From assembly GCF_013131805.1 (NCBI RefSeq), contig NZ_JABJRC010000011.1, positions 141,153-205,152 of the forward strand: DNA of 64,000 nucleotides, read 5' to 3'. A program made the position numbers and the translations under genes. Of this stretch, positions 10,085 to 18,302 are shown one piece after another (position 1 is the first letter of the stretch; each line of letters opens with the position of its first letter). Below the pieces are notes generated by a model. It did no database searches. It saw nothing but the letters and a program-made list of their open reading frames with translations, and had not been told where the DNA came from. This stretch comes from Kribbella sandramycini. Lineage in GTDB: Bacteria; Actinomycetota; Actinomycetes; Propionibacteriales; Kribbellaceae.

Positions 10085-10166
10085 ACCGACATCTCTCTCA
10101 TCCGCCCCGGCGCCGTGCCCAGATCCACGACGCCCCGGCCCCTATATCGCGAGCATCATTCGAACG

Positions 10167-10658
10167 TTACGTACAGTCACCCGAACCTCGCTCCGTAGTC
10201 AAGGCTCCGACTACCCGATGGACGGCTTCGTCCGGGTCCTCGTGCTCCCAGATCCGCAGGACCGCCCACCCCAGCTCCTGGAGTCGGGCGTCGGTGTCCC
10301 TGTCGCGCTCGACGTTCTTCCTGAGCTTCTCCGACCACCACAGGCCGTTGTTGCGCGGACTGGTGGCGTGTTCCGGACAGCCGTGCCAGAAGCAGCCGTC
10401 GACGAACACGACCAAACGCTTCGGGCCGAACGTGATGTCAGCTCGTCGACGGGGCATTCCAGGAAGCGGACTGTTGACGCGATAGCGATAGCCGAGGCGA
10501 TGCAACCGTCGGCGGAGTTCGAGCTCGGGTTTCGTGTCCCGGCGACCTTGCTTCGCCATCCTGGCCGACGTCTGCTCCGACGTCACGAGCGAGACGTGCG
10601 AACGCCGCGGCGCCGCAGCAGCCCCGTCGACCTCGACCTTTGCTCGATGACCGTCCAT
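10167..10658 (-). CDS. vsr: Very short patch repair (Vsr)-type endonuclease
   Basis: A 163-residue protein matching Vsr over its full length: TKPELELRRRLHRLGYRYRV, then the catalytic RRADITFGPKRLVVFVDGCFWHGCPEH segment split by the active-site Asp, and later the W-rich LRIWEHEDP. Vsr nicks beside T:G mismatches that arise when 5-methylcytosine deaminates, and it is normally encoded with a C5 methyltransferase, as here. In Z1/MORC operons it may act as a restriction enzyme instead. The ATG at 10658 is used, because the longer reading begins with TTG overlapping the purine-rich RBS. It is divergent from the methyltransferase with a 119-bp shared control region. Confidence 0.9.
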   Translation of the reverse strand: MDGHRAKVEVDGAAAAPRRSHVSLVTSEQTSARMAKQGRRDTKPELELRRRLHRLGYRYRVNSPLPGMPRRRADITFGPKRLVVFVDGCFWHGCPEHATSPRNNGLWWSEKLRKNVERDRDTDARLQELGWAVLRIWEHEDPDEAVHRVVGALTTERGSGDCT

Positions 10659-10777
10659 GGCAGCGTCCAACCTCTCACGATGCGCGGGTGATGTCTTCCG
10701 AATCGCCGGATCACGGAGCGGTCTCCCGCCGGCGTTGCGATCTCCGCACTGTCGGAGGGCCCATATACTCTGCCGCT
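10659..10777. promoter_or_regulatory. Divergent control region of vsr and the methyltransferase
   Basis: On the plus strand the hexamer TATACT (10764-10769) lies 8 nt before the methyltransferase ATG, so the message may be leaderless. Just upstream is an inverted repeat CTCCG-CACTGT-CGGAG (10742-10757) where the -35/spacer would be, a plausible operator for autoregulation. No controller gene is visible. Confidence 0.45.
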
Positions 10778-11905
10778 ATGAACCGGGATCAAGACGGTCC
10801 ATCTCCGCACGTACAGATGGTGGATCTGTTCGCAGGGCCCGGTGGGCTGGATGTAGCTGCGCAATGGCTGGGCGTCGCCGCGGCAGGCATCGAGTGGGAT
10901 GCCAATGCATGCACGACCCGACGCGCGGCCGAACTGCAGACCGAGCGCGGCGACGTACGGACGTTCGGCCCTGACAAGTTCGCCGGCGCGAAGATCCTGA
11001 CCGGCGGTCCGCCGTGTCAGACGTACACCGTCGCAGGCAACGGCAACGGCCGCCGAGCACTGACCGAGGTCGTCAGGGCCGCGGAGGCGATGGCCGCCGG
11101 CGAGGACGTCGTGGAGCTGTTCACCGATCGTGACGTCCGGACCAGGCTCGTTCTGGAGCCGCTCCGATGGGTCCTGCAAGCTCACGAGGCAGGCGAGGAC
11201 TACGAATCGATCGTCCTCGAACAGGTTCCGGCCGTTCTACCGGTGTGGAAGACGATCCAAAAAGTCCTGAAGAGCATCGATTACAGCTGCGAGTGCGCTA
11301 TCTTCCGAACGGAGGAGTTCGGCGTGCCGCAGACCCGACGTCGCGCCATTCTCATCGCGCGGAAGAACGCGCAGGTCGTGCTGCCCAGGCCGACGCATCA
11401 CCCTTACCGTCGGGGTGTCGCGCGTGGAACCGGCGACGAGTCGCTCATGCCTTGGCGGACGATGGGTGAGACTCTCGACAGGTCGACGCCGTACACGGTG
11501 ATTTCGAACTACGGTACCGGTGGTGACCCGAAGAAGCGTGGTGAGCGGACGTCCGACGAGCCTGCTTTCACGGTGACCGGAAAGGTCTCGCGTAACCGCG
11601 TCCGGGCGGCCGACGGGAGGTTCGGGAGATTCGACTTCCGGGAAGCAGGCATGTTGCAGACGTTCCCGCACGACTACCCCTGGTCGGGTCACGACGTCGC
11701 TCAACAGATCGGCAATGCGATCCCGCCGCGGTTGGCCGTGCACGTCCTGGCCGCGGCTCTGGGCCGGCAGGTCGACAACGCTTCACTCGATCTTGCGGTC
11801 ACCCGCAGTTGGCGCGATGCCGACATCGACTCACCACTCGTACGCTCGATGCCGATGCCGATGCCGATGCCGACTGTCACCGAGCAGGAGCCGACCCACA
11901 GCTGA
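10778..11905 (+). CDS. DNA (cytosine-5) methyltransferase
   Basis: A 375-residue C5 methyltransferase. Motif I is DLFAGPGGLD (AdoMet binding), motif IV is GGPPCQTYT with the catalytic Cys near residue 79, motif VIII is PQTRRRAILIA, and motif X is QIGNAIPP near the C-terminus. Motif VI, usually ENV, reads EQV here (LEQVPAVLP). The target recognition region lies between motifs VIII and IX. It methylates cytosine in an unknown site and would protect host DNA from the nuclease of the adjacent block. I chose the ATG at 10778 because motif I follows at the normal distance and a TATACT -10 lies just upstream. The C-terminal tail has a Met-Pro repeat from slippage-prone DNA (11849-11872). Confidence 0.92.
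   Translation: MNRDQDGPSPHVQMVDLFAGPGGLDVAAQWLGVAAAGIEWDANACTTRRAAELQTERGDVRTFGPDKFAGAKILTGGPPCQTYTVAGNGNGRRALTEVVRAAEAMAAGEDVVELFTDRDVRTRLVLEPLRWVLQAHEAGEDYESIVLEQVPAVLPVWKTIQKVLKSIDYSCECAIFRTEEFGVPQTRRRAILIARKNAQVVLPRPTHHPYRRGVARGTGDESLMPWRTMGETLDRSTPYTVISNYGTGGDPKKRGERTSDEPAFTVTGKVSRNRVRAADGRFGRFDFREAGMLQTFPHDYPWSGHDVAQQIGNAIPPRLAVHVLAAALGRQVDNASLDLAVTRSWRDADIDSPLVRSMPMPMPMPTVTEQEPTHS
11849..11872 (+). repeat. Four tandem ATGCCG hexamers in the methyltransferase 3' end
   Basis: ATGCCG repeats four times in frame and codes for Met-Pro four times, followed by Pro-Thr. A six-base unit keeps the frame when copy number changes, so it would vary tail length without breaking the enzyme. Confidence 0.85.
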
Positions 11906-11997
11906 CCTTCGCGCAGCGTGCTTTCAGAAGCATGCGCGATCACAGCATGCGGAATCTTCTGTTGGTGCTGCTGTCCGTCCGGCGGCAAGGTGGGGTT

Positions 11998-12972
11998 ATG
12001 GACTTTACTCAGCTTGGGCGGACGGGGTTGAAGGTCAGCAGGGTGGTTTTGGGGACTATGAATTTTGGGCCTCATACCGGGGTGGCGGATGCGCACGCGA
12101 TCATGGGGGCGGCGCATGAGTGGGGGATCAACTTTTTCGATACGGCTAATGGGTATGGGCGGTCTATTTATCCGGGGCGGACGGAGGAGATTGTCGGGGA
12201 GTGGTTTGCGGGGGGTGCGGGGCGGCGGGAGAGGACGGTGCTGGCGACCAAGGTTTATGGGGACATGGGGTCGGACTGGCCTAATACGAGTCGGTTGTCG
12301 GCGTTGAACATTCGGCGGGCGCTGGATGCTTCGTTGCAGCGGCTGCAGACCGATTACGTCGACCTGTATCAGTTCCATCATGTCGATCGGGCCACGCCGT
12401 GGGAGGAGATCTGGCAGGCGATCGAGGTGGCGGTGCAGCAGGGGAAGATCCTGTACGCCGGGAGCAGCAACTTTGCCGGGTGGCACATCGCGCAGGCGCA
12501 GGAGGCTGCGGCGCGGCGGAACTTCAACGGGCTGGTGAGTGAGCAGTCGATCTACAACCTGATCGTGCGGGATGTGGAGCGTGAGGTGTTGCCGGCGGCG
12601 CGGGAGTACGGGCTCGGGGTGATTCCGTGGTCGCCGTTGCAGGGTGGGTTGTTGGGTGGCGTGATCCGGAAGGAGAACGCGGGGGTACGGCGTGCCGAGG
12701 GGCGGGCCAAGGAGGCGTTGGAGCGGTTGCGGCCGCAGATCGAGCAGTACGAGGCGTTTGCGGATGAGCTCGGTTGTGAGCCGGGCGAGCTCGCGCTGGC
12801 CTGGTTGCTGCATCAGCCTGGGGTGACGGGGCCGATCGTCGGGCCGCGGACGATGGAGCAGTTGGAGTCCGCCGTACGGGCCGTCGAGGTGAAGCTGGAC
12901 GAGAAGGCGCTCGCCAGGCTCGACGAGATCTTCCCGGGGTACAAGACGGCGCCTGAGGACTACGCCTGGTAG
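11998..12972 (+). CDS. Aldo/keto reductase
   Basis: A 324-residue NADPH-dependent oxidoreductase of the AKR superfamily with a (beta/alpha)8 barrel. The tetrad can be seen: Asp and Tyr in FFDTANGYG, Lys in VLATKVYG, His in YQFHHVD. The C-terminal cofactor-binding segment is VTGPIVGPRTMEQLESAV. Physiological substrate unknown. The ATG at 11998 begins the conserved MDFTQLGRTGLKVS start. The first 300 bp use many T- and G-ending codons, unlike the methyltransferase before it. A pair of GCATGC hexamers (11930-11935 and 11945-11950) upstream could be an operator or a hairpin. It converges with the LysR gene with no intervening base. Confidence 0.92.
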   Translation: MDFTQLGRTGLKVSRVVLGTMNFGPHTGVADAHAIMGAAHEWGINFFDTANGYGRSIYPGRTEEIVGEWFAGGAGRRERTVLATKVYGDMGSDWPNTSRLSALNIRRALDASLQRLQTDYVDLYQFHHVDRATPWEEIWQAIEVAVQQGKILYAGSSNFAGWHIAQAQEAAARRNFNGLVSEQSIYNLIVRDVEREVLPAAREYGLGVIPWSPLQGGLLGGVIRKENAGVRRAEGRAKEALERLRPQIEQYEAFADELGCEPGELALAWLLHQPGVTGPIVGPRTMEQLESAVRAVEVKLDEKALARLDEIFPGYKTAPEDYAW

Positions 12973-13857
12973 CTAGTGGACGGCGGTGGTGGGGAGCATG
13001 CCGATGAGGGCGTCGGCGGCTAGGGATGCGGCAGTGCCGGCGGGGACGGCTACGGAGACTTGCCAGTCGGCGGCACTGCCGGGGGCCAGGGGGACGGTGA
13101 TGTGGTCGCCGCGTTTGGCGGCGATGCGCTCGGGGACGAGGGCGACGCCGAGGTTGTGGGCGACCAGGGCGAGCAGCGTGTGGACGTCGTTCACTTCGAT
13201 GGTGACGGGGTGGGCGACGCCGAAGGCGTTGAAAGCGCGGTCGGAGATGGCGCGGGCGCCCCAGGTCGGGTCGAAGTCGACGAAGGACTCGCCGGCGAGG
13301 TCGTCGAGGCGGACTGCGCGGGCGTTGGCGAGGCGGTGGTCGGGGGCGCAGACGAGGACCATCGACTCGCGGGAGAGCGGTCGCAGGTCGAGGCCCTCGA
13401 CCGGGTCGCCGGCGGTGGCGACGAAGGCGACGTCGAGGCGGCCGGAGGCGAGCTCGTCGAGCATGGGGGTCGAACCGCCCTGGCGTACCTCGATCTCGAC
13501 GCCGGGATAGGCCGAACGGAACTTGGCGAGCAAGGCGGGGACGTCGACGACCCCGAGGCACTGCTCGAGCCCGACGGTGAGGTGACCGCGGAGCAGGCCC
13601 TGGACCGCGGCGACGGCGTCCTTGGCGGCTTCGGCGGCGGCGAGCGTACGCCGTCCCTCGCACAAGAGAGCGCGTCCCGCTTCGGTGAGCTCGACGCTGC
13701 GGGTGTTGCGGACGAACAGCGACGCGCGGAGCTCACGTTCGAGGGCGCGGATCGAGGCGGACAGGCCGGACTGGGAGATCGACATCGCCTCGGCCGCGCG
13801 GGTGAAGTGCTTCTGCTCGGCCACCGCCACGAAGTGTTCCAAGTGCCTCAGCTCCAT
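12973..13857 (-). CDS. LysR-family transcriptional regulator
   Basis: A 294-residue LysR regulator. The N-terminal helix-turn-helix is MELRHLEHFVAVAEQKHF followed by RAAEAMSISQSGLSASI. The effector-binding domain has two lobes from about residue 90. The ATG at 13857 is placed at the universal LysR start; longer upstream reading is non-homologous. It ends exactly where the aldo/keto reductase ends, convergently, and its 142-bp upstream region separates it from a divergent small gene. LysR proteins usually control a divergent neighbour, which would be the gene at 14000. Effector unknown. Confidence 0.92.
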   Translation of the reverse strand: MELRHLEHFVAVAEQKHFTRAAEAMSISQSGLSASIRALERELRASLFVRNTRSVELTEAGRALLCEGRRTLAAAEAAKDAVAAVQGLLRGHLTVGLEQCLGVVDVPALLAKFRSAYPGVEIEVRQGGSTPMLDELASGRLDVAFVATAGDPVEGLDLRPLSRESMVLVCAPDHRLANARAVRLDDLAGESFVDFDPTWGARAISDRAFNAFGVAHPVTIEVNDVHTLLALVAHNLGVALVPERIAAKRGDHITVPLAPGSAADWQVSVAVPAGTAASLAADALIGMLPTTAVH

Positions 13858-13999
13858 GACTAAGAACTCTAGTCGATCGAAGCAAGGTGATTCTCCTGTC
13901 CGGGAGATCAGAACGCGGCCGAGAAACCGAGAGAGCGCTATCTCCCGTTCTCGCCAGGTCCCGGCCGGGGCGACCGGGTGGATCGGTAGGGTGTGCGTC
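13858..13999. promoter_or_regulatory. LysR divergent intergenic region with inverted repeat
   Basis: The sequence has a long inverted repeat, CGGGAGAT (13901-13908) and ATCTCCCG (13940-13947). The right arm is partly shared with GAGAGCGCTATCTC (13931-13944). This may be an operator or a stem-loop; no clear -10/-35 pair stands out. Confidence 0.35.
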
Positions 14000-14416
14000 A
14001 TGGCGGATGAGGAGTTTCGGGTTGAGGTCGTGCTCGGTACCGAGGAGCACGGGTTGACGTTCTGGGATCGGTTGCGGGCGCTGGATCTGGACGACGACGC
14101 GCGCAAGCGGCTCGGCAGTCAGGTCACGGTCACCCGGGACGGGAACCGGATGCTGCTCTACACCCAGAGCCTCGAGGACGCGCAGGAGGCCGAGCGCACC
14201 GTGAAGGAGCTCGTCGCCGACGACAACCTCACCGCCGAGTACACCGTGACGCGGTGGAACCCGGCCGAGCAGGAGTGGACCGACCCGAGCGTGCCGGTCG
14301 GCGTCCACGACCCGGCCGGCGACGCGGCAAAGAATGCCGACATGGAGGTTCCGGACCCGCGGTACGTGCTGATCCAGGCGTACAAGCCGGAGTTCATCCG
14401 CGACCTCGGTCTCTGA
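14000..14416 (+). CDS. Small conserved protein of unknown function
   Basis: A 138-residue soluble acidic protein with no signal peptide or membrane segment. It begins MADEEFRVEVVLGTEEHG. The first 80 residues look like an alpha/beta domain (LYTQSLEDAQEAERTVKELV), a shape seen in small actinobacterial proteins of unknown role. The ATG at 14000 is the likely start, with a weak GGGTGTG upstream. It is divergent from the LysR gene and followed by 247 bp without a gene. I do not recognise a function. Confidence 0.7.
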   Translation: MADEEFRVEVVLGTEEHGLTFWDRLRALDLDDDARKRLGSQVTVTRDGNRMLLYTQSLEDAQEAERTVKELVADDNLTAEYTVTRWNPAEQEWTDPSVPVGVHDPAGDAAKNADMEVPDPRYVLIQAYKPEFIRDLGL

Positions 14417-14663
14417 CGCCCGGCCCTCGCTGACACCCGGCCCGCTCGGACCGCTCAGCCCGGCCAAGGCTGACGAAGTTCCTCAGTGGGTACTGGTACG
14501 ACGGGTCGCGCACCGGCCGACGCCGGGCCGTGGGCAACGGTTCGGTGACGGGTTCGGTTCGCGACACGACGATGCACTCCCCTGCGCACTAGTCTCGGCG
14601 GGTCGTTGCGCGCTCACGCGGCGTGGTTCTGCGACCCTGAATTGCTCGAGGGAGAGGGAAATC

Positions 14664-15503
14664 ATGTCTCGTCGACGTGGTCTCACAGCTGGCGCCGTCG
14701 TCCTGTCGTTCGTGCTGGCCGGCTGTTCCGACGTGGCCGCCAGCGAACCCACGGCCAAGCCGTCCACAGACGGTTCGACGAGCAGTACGCCGCCCCCCAG
14801 CACGCCGGCCCCGAGTACGCCGACCGCGCCCACCACCGGTACGCCGACGTCCACCCCGCCGTCGGCGACTCCGACGACGAAACCGACACCGAGCGTCAAG
14901 CCGACGACGAAGCCGAAGAACCCGCACAAGCCGCAGTACTACGCGCTGAAGGTCGAGCAGAAGCTCGAGAAACTCGGCTACCCGGTCGGCGACGTCGACG
15001 GGAAGATCAGCGTCCGCGCGCGACAGGCGTTGTGCGCCTGGCGTGAGCACAACGGCCTGCCGATCAACCGCAAGGGCCTGTCGCTCCCCGACGCGTACTC
15101 GGTGATCAACGCGACCGCGAAGCCGACGCCGGCCCGCGAGGACGGCATCTACGTCAACAAGACCTGCCAGATCCTCTACCAAATCGTCAACAAGCAGTAC
15201 AAGCGGATCGTCTGGATCTCGACCGGCGCCCCCGGCTACGACACCCCGAACCGGACCGGCAAGGTCTGGCGCAAGTGGGCCGGCGCCCACGAGAGCAGCC
15301 TGTACGACGACGCCTACATGTACGACTCGATCTACTTCCTCAAAGATCGCCCGGGGATCGCTCTGCACGGATCCCGCGTCAACTCGCTCATCAAGCCGTA
15401 CCCGGCCAGCCACCGCTGCGTCCGCGTGATGCGCCCGCAGATCCACCAGATCTTCGCCGACACCCCGATCGGCACCAAGGTCCAGGTCTACGGCAACTAC
15501 TGA
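14664..15503 (+). CDS. Lipoprotein L,D-transpeptidase with peptidoglycan-binding domain
   Basis: A 279-residue secreted lipoprotein. The signal peptide ends in the lipobox VLAGC (Cys21) and is followed by a Thr/Pro-rich linker (about residues 25-90). Then comes a peptidoglycan-binding type 1 domain (LEKLGYPVGDVDGKISVRAR) and a YkuD catalytic domain. The YkuD motif is visible as IALHGS with SHRCVRV, and the catalytic Cys is near residue 252. These enzymes make 3-3 crosslinks in the cell wall. GAGGGAGAGGG precedes the ATG at 14664. The 247 bp upstream holds no gene. It is convergent with the BTAD regulator 19 bp downstream. Confidence 0.92.
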   Translation: MSRRRGLTAGAVVLSFVLAGCSDVAASEPTAKPSTDGSTSSTPPPSTPAPSTPTAPTTGTPTSTPPSATPTTKPTPSVKPTTKPKNPHKPQYYALKVEQKLEKLGYPVGDVDGKISVRARQALCAWREHNGLPINRKGLSLPDAYSVINATAKPTPAREDGIYVNKTCQILYQIVNKQYKRIVWISTGAPGYDTPNRTGKVWRKWAGAHESSLYDDAYMYDSIYFLKDRPGIALHGSRVNSLIKPYPASHRCVRVMRPQIHQIFADTPIGTKVQVYGNY

Positions 15504-15522
15504 CAACACCAGCCGCTGAAGT

Positions 15523-18261
15523 TCAAGGCGCCAAGCTCGCCAGGAGTTGATCGACCTCGGCGAGCCGGTAGGGCTTGGTGACCAGGTAGATCTGCCGGCA
15601 CTCTTCCCAGACCTCCCGCGCGCCCGCGGGGTCGCCGAGTGCGGCCAGCACTCTGCCTCGTGCGATCAGCGCATTCGTGCGCACCCACACCTCGACTCGA
15701 TCGCCGATCAGAGTCATCGCCTCGTCCGAGTAGGCGAGAGCAGTTTCCGGGCGTCCGGCGTCGAGGTACATATCGGTCAGGTTGCCCAGCGCGAGCCCGA
15801 GCAGGAACGGCTTGCCGACCGAGCGGTAGAGCTCGACTGCCTCCAATGTGTGGGCGATCGCGTCGGTCAAGGTGCCTTCGGTCTCCGACTCGGCTGCTCC
15901 CAGGTTCAGCAAGGAGGTGGCGAGCCGCTGGGGCCGGCCGAGGCGCCGCGCGGCGGTCACCGATTCGCGGTGACATGCGACGGCGGCCCCGAACTCCTTC
16001 TGCTTCTGGAGGGCGACCCCTAGGGCACCGAATGTGCTGGCCTGGAGGAGCAGGTCTCCGGCGTCCTGGGCGAGCGGTAGTGCGCGCCGGTGCTCGTCGA
16101 TCGCCTCTTGACGACGTCCGATGCGGCTCAAACCACAGGCGCGCAGGTAGTGAGCGCGGCCCAGGCTCGCGGCGTCGCCGAGCCGGCCGGCGGCTTGCAG
16201 CGCAAGCTCCGCGGTACTTAGTTGCTCAAAGCTGTATCGGGCCGTCTGGAAGTCGCCGAGCAGGGTCGCCAACTGGACGGCCTCGACGTTCCACTGCTTG
16301 TCCACCGCAAGGCGCATCAGCTGACCGAACAGGACTTGCCGTTGTTCGAACCAGGCGACGGCATCGTCGAACCCGGCAAATTCCGCCAGGACGACTCGGG
16401 GACCGGGCGGTCCGCCGAAGTCCTGCCGCGCGGCGTCGAAGGCAGCAGCCCGCGCGTTGTCCAGACTTCTGAGATACCAATCCATCAGCCGGGCGCCGGC
16501 GTCGTCCACTTCAGGATCCGCCGCGGCGAGCTCGGCGGCCAGCGCCGCGACCAGATCATGTGAGCGATAGACCGTACGTCCGACCATCTCCACCAAGTGG
16601 GCCGCCGCGAGCCGGTCCAGGATCCGTTGCGCTGCCTCCACCTCGACGTCGATCAGCGCCGCCGCGACCGCGGGCTCGATGTCCGCGCTCGGATGCAGGC
16701 CGATGAGCCGGAAGGATCGCGCCAGCTCCGGCGCCAGCGCCTGGTACGACCACGAGATCACACCGCGGACGTCGGCCGTCGGGTCGTCGGGATCTGTCAG
16801 CAGGTCCAGGCGCTGTGCGGACGCCTGCAACGAGTCGAGCGTGTCCCGCAGCGACGACCCCGGGTACCGGCTGGACTGCTGCGCGGCGATGACCAACGCC
16901 AGCGGCAGGTGCGCGCAAAGAGCTGCGAGATCAGATGCGGCCTCGTGATCAACGATCGCCTGATCGGACACCGCCGAGAGCAGCGACAGCGAATCGGCGT
17001 CCGGCATCGCGCGGACGGTATGCCGGGCGGCGCCATCGCGGATCGCCAAGCCACGCAGCTCATTGCGACTGGTCACCACCGCCAGACTCCCCTGCGGGGG
17101 AAGCAGCGGCCGGACTTGCTCCGCATCTCTTGCGTTGTCGAGGAGCACCAGCATCGGACGCTCGGCCAGCCGGGTCCGCCACAGCGCGGAAAGCTCGGCT
17201 TCTCCGAGCGGCAGCGAGCCGGCCGGTACGCCGATCGATCGCAGCAACATGCCCAATGCCGCGGACGGGCTGAGCGGAGCCTCGGCGCTGTAGCCGCGCA
17301 GATCGACGTACAGCTGACCGTGCGGGTAACTCGGCAGGAGACGCTGGATCCAATGGATGGCCAACGTGGTCTTACCGATCCCGCCCGGGCCGTGCAACGC
17401 GACTATCGTGACGCCCGTTCGGCTCAACAGGCCGTCCAGCGCCTTCAGGTCCTGCGACCGACCGGTGAACCACGGAACCGGCGACGGCAGCTGACGTGGG
17501 ACCGGCGACTCGACGTTGCCGCCCGCCGGGGCAAGTGACAGCAGGACTTGATGAAGCTGCTGCAGCCGCGGTGACGGGTCGGCGCCCATCGACTCGGCCA
17601 GGTGGCTCCGGATCTGCTCGTAGCTGTCCAGCGCCTCGGCCTGCCGGCCGGACCGCTGCAGCGCAAGGATCAGTCGCTCCCACAACGACTCGCGCAGTGG
17701 AAACCGTCCGACCAGCTCACGCAACTCCCCGATGTATCCGGCCGACCCGATCCCCTCGAGATCAAGGTCGAAACGAGCCTCGACTGCCGTCAGGTAGGAC
17801 TCCAGCAGGGCCGGTCGATGCTCGCGCTCGAGGACCGGCGCATCCACGCCGGTCAGCGGCTCTCCGCGCCAAAGCTCGAGCGCACCGGCGACCAAGGCCC
17901 GAGCCGCCGCCGGTTCGGCGTCCTGACTCTGCCGGACCAACTCCACCGCCTGTAATGCATCGACCTGGTTGGGAGGCAGGTCGAGTGCATAACCGCCGGC
18001 AAGAGTACGAATCAGCTCGGGCCCCAGCAGTTGCCGCAGGCGCCGCACATTGTTCTGCAAGGCACTCCGCGGCGATACCGGCGGCGAATCGTCCCACAGC
18101 CGCTCCACGAGTGCCTCTACGCTGACCGCCCGGCCCACTGAGAGCGCCAGCGCCGCAAGTAGCGCACGCTGGCGCCCCGCCGGGATGTCGACCACGCGAC
18201 CATCGGCCGCGGTCACCTCGAACGGCCCCAGCAGACCGACGCGAACAAGCGACTCGCTCAA
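15523..18261 (-). CDS. AfsR/SARP-type regulator: BTAD, NB-ARC and TPR domains
   Basis: A 912-residue regulator. In order: an OmpR-like winged helix (residues 1-95, VGLLGPFEVTAADG), a BTAD domain (about 100-245), an NB-ARC ATPase with Walker A GPGGIGKTTLA near residue 290 and the LVLLDNA Walker B, and tetratricopeptide repeats to the C-terminus. This architecture matches AfsR-like activators of secondary metabolism and other signal pathways in actinomycetes, which bind direct repeats before target promoters. It begins with TTG at 18261 preceded by a G-rich stretch. It is 41 bp downstream of the secreted glycosidase gene on the same strand, so co-transcription is possible although a link to antibiotic genes is not evident here. 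Confidence 0.92.
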   Translation of the reverse strand: MSESLVRVGLLGPFEVTAADGRVVDIPAGRQRALLAALALSVGRAVSVEALVERLWDDSPPVSPRSALQNNVRRLRQLLGPELIRTLAGGYALDLPPNQVDALQAVELVRQSQDAEPAAARALVAGALELWRGEPLTGVDAPVLEREHRPALLESYLTAVEARFDLDLEGIGSAGYIGELRELVGRFPLRESLWERLILALQRSGRQAEALDSYEQIRSHLAESMGADPSPRLQQLHQVLLSLAPAGGNVESPVPRQLPSPVPWFTGRSQDLKALDGLLSRTGVTIVALHGPGGIGKTTLAIHWIQRLLPSYPHGQLYVDLRGYSAEAPLSPSAALGMLLRSIGVPAGSLPLGEAELSALWRTRLAERPMLVLLDNARDAEQVRPLLPPQGSLAVVTSRNELRGLAIRDGAARHTVRAMPDADSLSLLSAVSDQAIVDHEAASDLAALCAHLPLALVIAAQQSSRYPGSSLRDTLDSLQASAQRLDLLTDPDDPTADVRGVISWSYQALAPELARSFRLIGLHPSADIEPAVAAALIDVEVEAAQRILDRLAAAHLVEMVGRTVYRSHDLVAALAAELAAADPEVDDAGARLMDWYLRSLDNARAAAFDAARQDFGGPPGPRVVLAEFAGFDDAVAWFEQRQVLFGQLMRLAVDKQWNVEAVQLATLLGDFQTARYSFEQLSTAELALQAAGRLGDAASLGRAHYLRACGLSRIGRRQEAIDEHRRALPLAQDAGDLLLQASTFGALGVALQKQKEFGAAVACHRESVTAARRLGRPQRLATSLLNLGAAESETEGTLTDAIAHTLEAVELYRSVGKPFLLGLALGNLTDMYLDAGRPETALAYSDEAMTLIGDRVEVWVRTNALIARGRVLAALGDPAGAREVWEECRQIYLVTKPYRLAEVDQLLASLAP

Positions 18262-18302
18262 ACGCCCCCTCGGGTAGGACTGAGTGCCCAGATTCTACTG
18301 GT

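Noticed and set aside
1150..11905. Canonical five-gene MZA system
   Set aside because: An AIPR gene is missing and the additional methyltransferase and Vsr do not belong to the described set.
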